Position numbers and translations under genes: made by a program. 6,199 nt of DNA from Methanoregulaceae archaeon UBA288 (GTDB taxonomy: Archaea; Halobacteriota; Methanomicrobia; Methanomicrobiales; Methanospirillaceae), in the NCBI GenBank assembly GCA_002495225.1, contig DAEF01000060.1, positions 1 to 6,199 on the forward strand. Reading direction: 5' to 3'. Positions 4,446 to 6,199 of this stretch are shown here, in pieces (position 1 is the first letter of the stretch; each line of letters opens with the position of its first letter). The notes under the pieces were generated by a model. The model did not search any database and was not told the DNA's origin. It worked only from the letters and a program-made list of their open reading frames with translations.

Positions 4446-6199
4446 GTGTGGATCCTGGACACCACAGTCGAGCGGGACCGGGTCGCGCTCTGGGGCCCGG
4501 GCGGCGCGGTCGAACGGGCGCCCTGCCCGCCGTCGTTCCTCCTCACCCTCGCTGACCCGGTCCGCCACTGGGAGGTCGTCGAGGCGCTCGACGCCGCGTT
4601 CGGCGCGGAGCCGGTGACGGTCCGGACCATCCACAGCGAGCAACCGGGCTGGCAGATCAACGCCGGGAAGGACGTGGCCGCCGCGGTGCTCCGGCAGCTG
4701 CACTACGGCGCGCAGTGCTACAACGTCGACGTCCGCCGGGACCAGCAACACCTCGCAGAGCACCACCTCCTGCCCTGCACCGGGCCGGGCGAGGAGCGGT
4801 TCTCGATGACGCTCGCGCAGGACCTCGTGGTGACCGAGCTCGCGCTCGACGGCGATCCCGCCCGGGCCGACCGGGTCGACGGCTGCACCGTGACCGACGG
4901 CGACCGCGCCCGGCGGCTCGAGGGCGACGAGCCGACCGTGCTCGGCGACCTCTTCGGACTCGTCGAGGCGATCGACCCCGACGTCGTCCTCTTCCCGAAC
5001 GCGGACACCTGGACCGAGCGGCTCGTCACGAAGGCGGAGGGCTACGGGATCGAGACGACGTTCTCGCGGACCGGGCGGTACGTCACGCTCGGCTCGCGGT
5101 CGTACTTCTCGTACGGGCGGATGTACCACAAGCCGAAGGCGATGATCCCGGCCGGCCGCGTGCTGATCGATACGGAGCAGTCGTTCACGTACCGCGAGGG
5201 CGGCCTCTCCGGGGTGCTCGTCGCGGCCCGGATCACGGGCCTCTCGCCGAACCGCACGGCGCGGGTCACGCCTGGCACGCTCATCTCGTCCTTCGAGGTG
5301 TATGCGGCGCTCGCCCACGGGATCGCGGTGCCCTGGCAGAAGGCCGACGCCGAGCGGGTCAAGACCCTCGCGGCACTGAAAGCGGCGGACCGCGGCGGCA
5401 TGATGTTCCAGCCGGCACCGGGGGTGTACGAACGGGTCCACCAGCTCGACTTCACCTCGCTCTACCCGTCGATCATCGTGAAGCACAACCTCTCGCCCGA
5501 GACGGTCGAGCACCCCGAACGGTCAGGCTTTCTCGCCGGGTGCCTCCGGCCCCTGCTCGAGATGCGGATCGGCACGAAGGCGGCGAAGAAGGCAGATCCA
5601 AGTATCGCCGGCATGGACTCGGTCCTGAAGTGGATGCTCGTGACCTGCTTCGGGTACACGGGCTATAAGAATGCGAAGTTCGGGCGGGTCGACGTGCACG
5701 AGGCGATCACGCGGATATCGCGCGAGGTCCTGGTCTCGTCGAAGGAGCTGGCCGAGGCGCTCGGATTCGACGTCCTGCACGGGATCACGGACTGCCTCTT
5801 CGTCCAGGGCGAGCCCGTGGACCGGCTCAGGGCCGCGATCGAGGCGGCGAGCGGGTACCTGATGGAGGTGGAGACCTTCGACTGGGTGGTCTTCCTGCCG
5901 CAGAAGAACGGGACAGGGGCGTACACGCTGTACTACGGCCGGCTCGACGACGGCGAGGTGAAGGTCCGGGGGATCATGGCCCGGCGGGGCGACTGCCCCG
6001 CGTACGTGCAGCGGTTCCAGGAGTCGGCCCTGGCGGTGATGGGCCGGGCCCGGTCGATCGCGGAGCTGCTGGATCTCGCCCCCGAGGTCGAGGAGTGCTA
6101 CCGCCGGTACTGCGACGGGCTCGCGACGGCGCCGCTCGAGGACCTGGTGGTGAGCCGGCGGATCTCGACCGTGGACTACACGAAAAAGTGCCCGGAGCG
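4446..6199 (+). CDS. polB2: PolB2-type family B DNA polymerase, C-terminus cut by window edge
   Basis: The first 584 residues of an archaeal family B DNA polymerase of the PolB2 (Dpo2-like) class. The N-terminal domain starts (M)WILDTTVERDRVALWG. The exonuclease region is degenerate: no D-x-E Exo I is seen, the Exo II area reads DPDVVLFPNADTW (177-189) without its catalytic Asp, and no Exo III pattern is visible. The linker RGG is at 316-318. Motif A is DFTSLYPS (335-342), complete. Motif B is K395 WMLVTCFGYTG, in place of K..(x)NSxYG. Motif C is HGITDC (445-450): Asp449 is kept, but the first Asp of DTDS is Ile447. The KxRG-like KVRG is at 506-509. Motif B, HGI.D and the SFTYREGGL segment (246-254) are PolB2 hallmarks as I recall the family. 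Work on Sulfolobales Dpo2 points to damage-induced translesion synthesis; a similar role here is inferred. GTG start with GGGAG upstream, 2 bases after the previous stop. Confidence 0.93.
   Translation, partial: MWILDTTVERDRVALWGPGGAVERAPCPPSFLLTLADPVRHWEVVEALDAAFGAEPVTVRTIHSEQPGWQINAGKDVAAAVLRQLHYGAQCYNVDVRRDQQHLAEHHLLPCTGPGEERFSMTLAQDLVVTELALDGDPARADRVDGCTVTDGDRARRLEGDEPTVLGDLFGLVEAIDPDVVLFPNADTWTERLVTKAEGYGIETTFSRTGRYVTLGSRSYFSYGRMYHKPKAMIPAGRVLIDTEQSFTYREGGLSGVLVAARITGLSPNRTARVTPGTLISSFEVYAALAHGIAVPWQKADAERVKTLAALKAADRGGMMFQPAPGVYERVHQLDFTSLYPSIIVKHNLSPETVEHPERSGFLAGCLRPLLEMRIGTKAAKKADPSIAGMDSVLKWMLVTCFGYTGYKNAKFGRVDVHEAITRISREVLVSSKELAEALGFDVLHGITDCLFVQGEPVDRLRAAIEAASGYLMEVETFDWVVFLPQKNGTGAYTLYYGRLDDGEVKVRGIMARRGDCPAYVQRFQESALAVMGRARSIAELLDLAPEVEECYRRYCDGLATAPLEDLVVSRRISTVDYTKKCPE

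Noticed and set aside
3446..4660. Long minus-strand open frame of 404 codons opposite the polB2 operon
   Set aside because: Its translation is Arg/Pro/Ser-rich with no domain pattern. It lies antisense to genes with clear Shine-Dalgarno sites and conserved motifs, so it is a GC-rich shadow frame.
5169..5177. Asp242-Thr-Glu244 in the polymerase as a possible Exo I D-x-E motif
   Set aside because: It lies after the Exo II-like segment and aligns with the GR.h(I/V)D segment that precedes the polymerase palm, so its order is wrong for Exo I.
4305..5513. Minus-strand open frame of 402 codons opposite the polymerase
   Set aside because: It mirrors the codon pattern of the polymerase (Arg/Glu/Val/Asp repeats) and has no independent features.
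1..6199. CRISPR array, tRNA/rRNA genes, insertion sequence or transposase
   Set aside because: I saw no regularly spaced direct repeats, no cloverleaf-like stretch with a T-arm, and no transposase motifs or terminal inverted repeats.

Overview
The window looks like chromosomal DNA from a GC-rich euryarchaeon, most probably a methanogen of the Methanomicrobiales (Methanoculleus-like). This is inferred from three things: archaeal TATA boxes with near-leaderless starts next to strong Shine-Dalgarno sites, archaeal-type proteins (a PolB2-family DNA polymerase and a relic of an iron-sulfur flavoprotein with the compact CX2CX2CX7C motif), and a short dockerin-like protein tail of a kind common in surface proteins of that group. 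Genus cannot be fixed from the sequence alone.

Left part (1-2161), sparse and partly decayed. A minus-strand reading frame of unknown function runs off the left edge (1-227). A 17-codon dockerin-like tail without a body lies at 326-376 on the plus strand. A stand-alone minus-strand PAS-domain protein occupies 395-844. A plus-strand Isf-like flavodoxin gene at 1136-1901 carries one in-frame TGA and two apparent single-base deletions, so it is a pseudogene unless the sequence has errors. The gaps 845-1135 and 1902-2161 hold no recognisable gene.

Middle (2162-3622). A complete MscS-type mechanosensitive channel is on the minus strand (2162-3109) behind an excellent TATA box. It is divergent from the next operon across about 510 bases. 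That intergenic region holds two 12-bp palindromes, a perfect 8-bp all-GC inverted repeat and a TATA-like element close upstream of the right-hand operon.

Right part (3623-6199), the most interesting region. Three tightly packed plus-strand genes form an apparent operon. The first encodes a two-part DNA-binding protein (helix-turn-helix followed by a ribbon-helix-helix-like segment). The second encodes a 94-residue protein of unknown function, overlapping the first by 19 bases. The third encodes a PolB2-type family B DNA polymerase, starting 2 bases after the second gene's stop and cut off by the right edge. The polymerase keeps the two presumed metal-binding aspartates of motifs A and C. It has a degenerate motif C (ITDC in place of DTDS), an altered motif B and no intact exonuclease motifs. 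The layout suggests a self-contained, possibly damage-responsive polymerase cassette: a regulator, a small accessory protein and a non-proofreading polymerase. This role is inference; the family assignment of the polymerase is strong.
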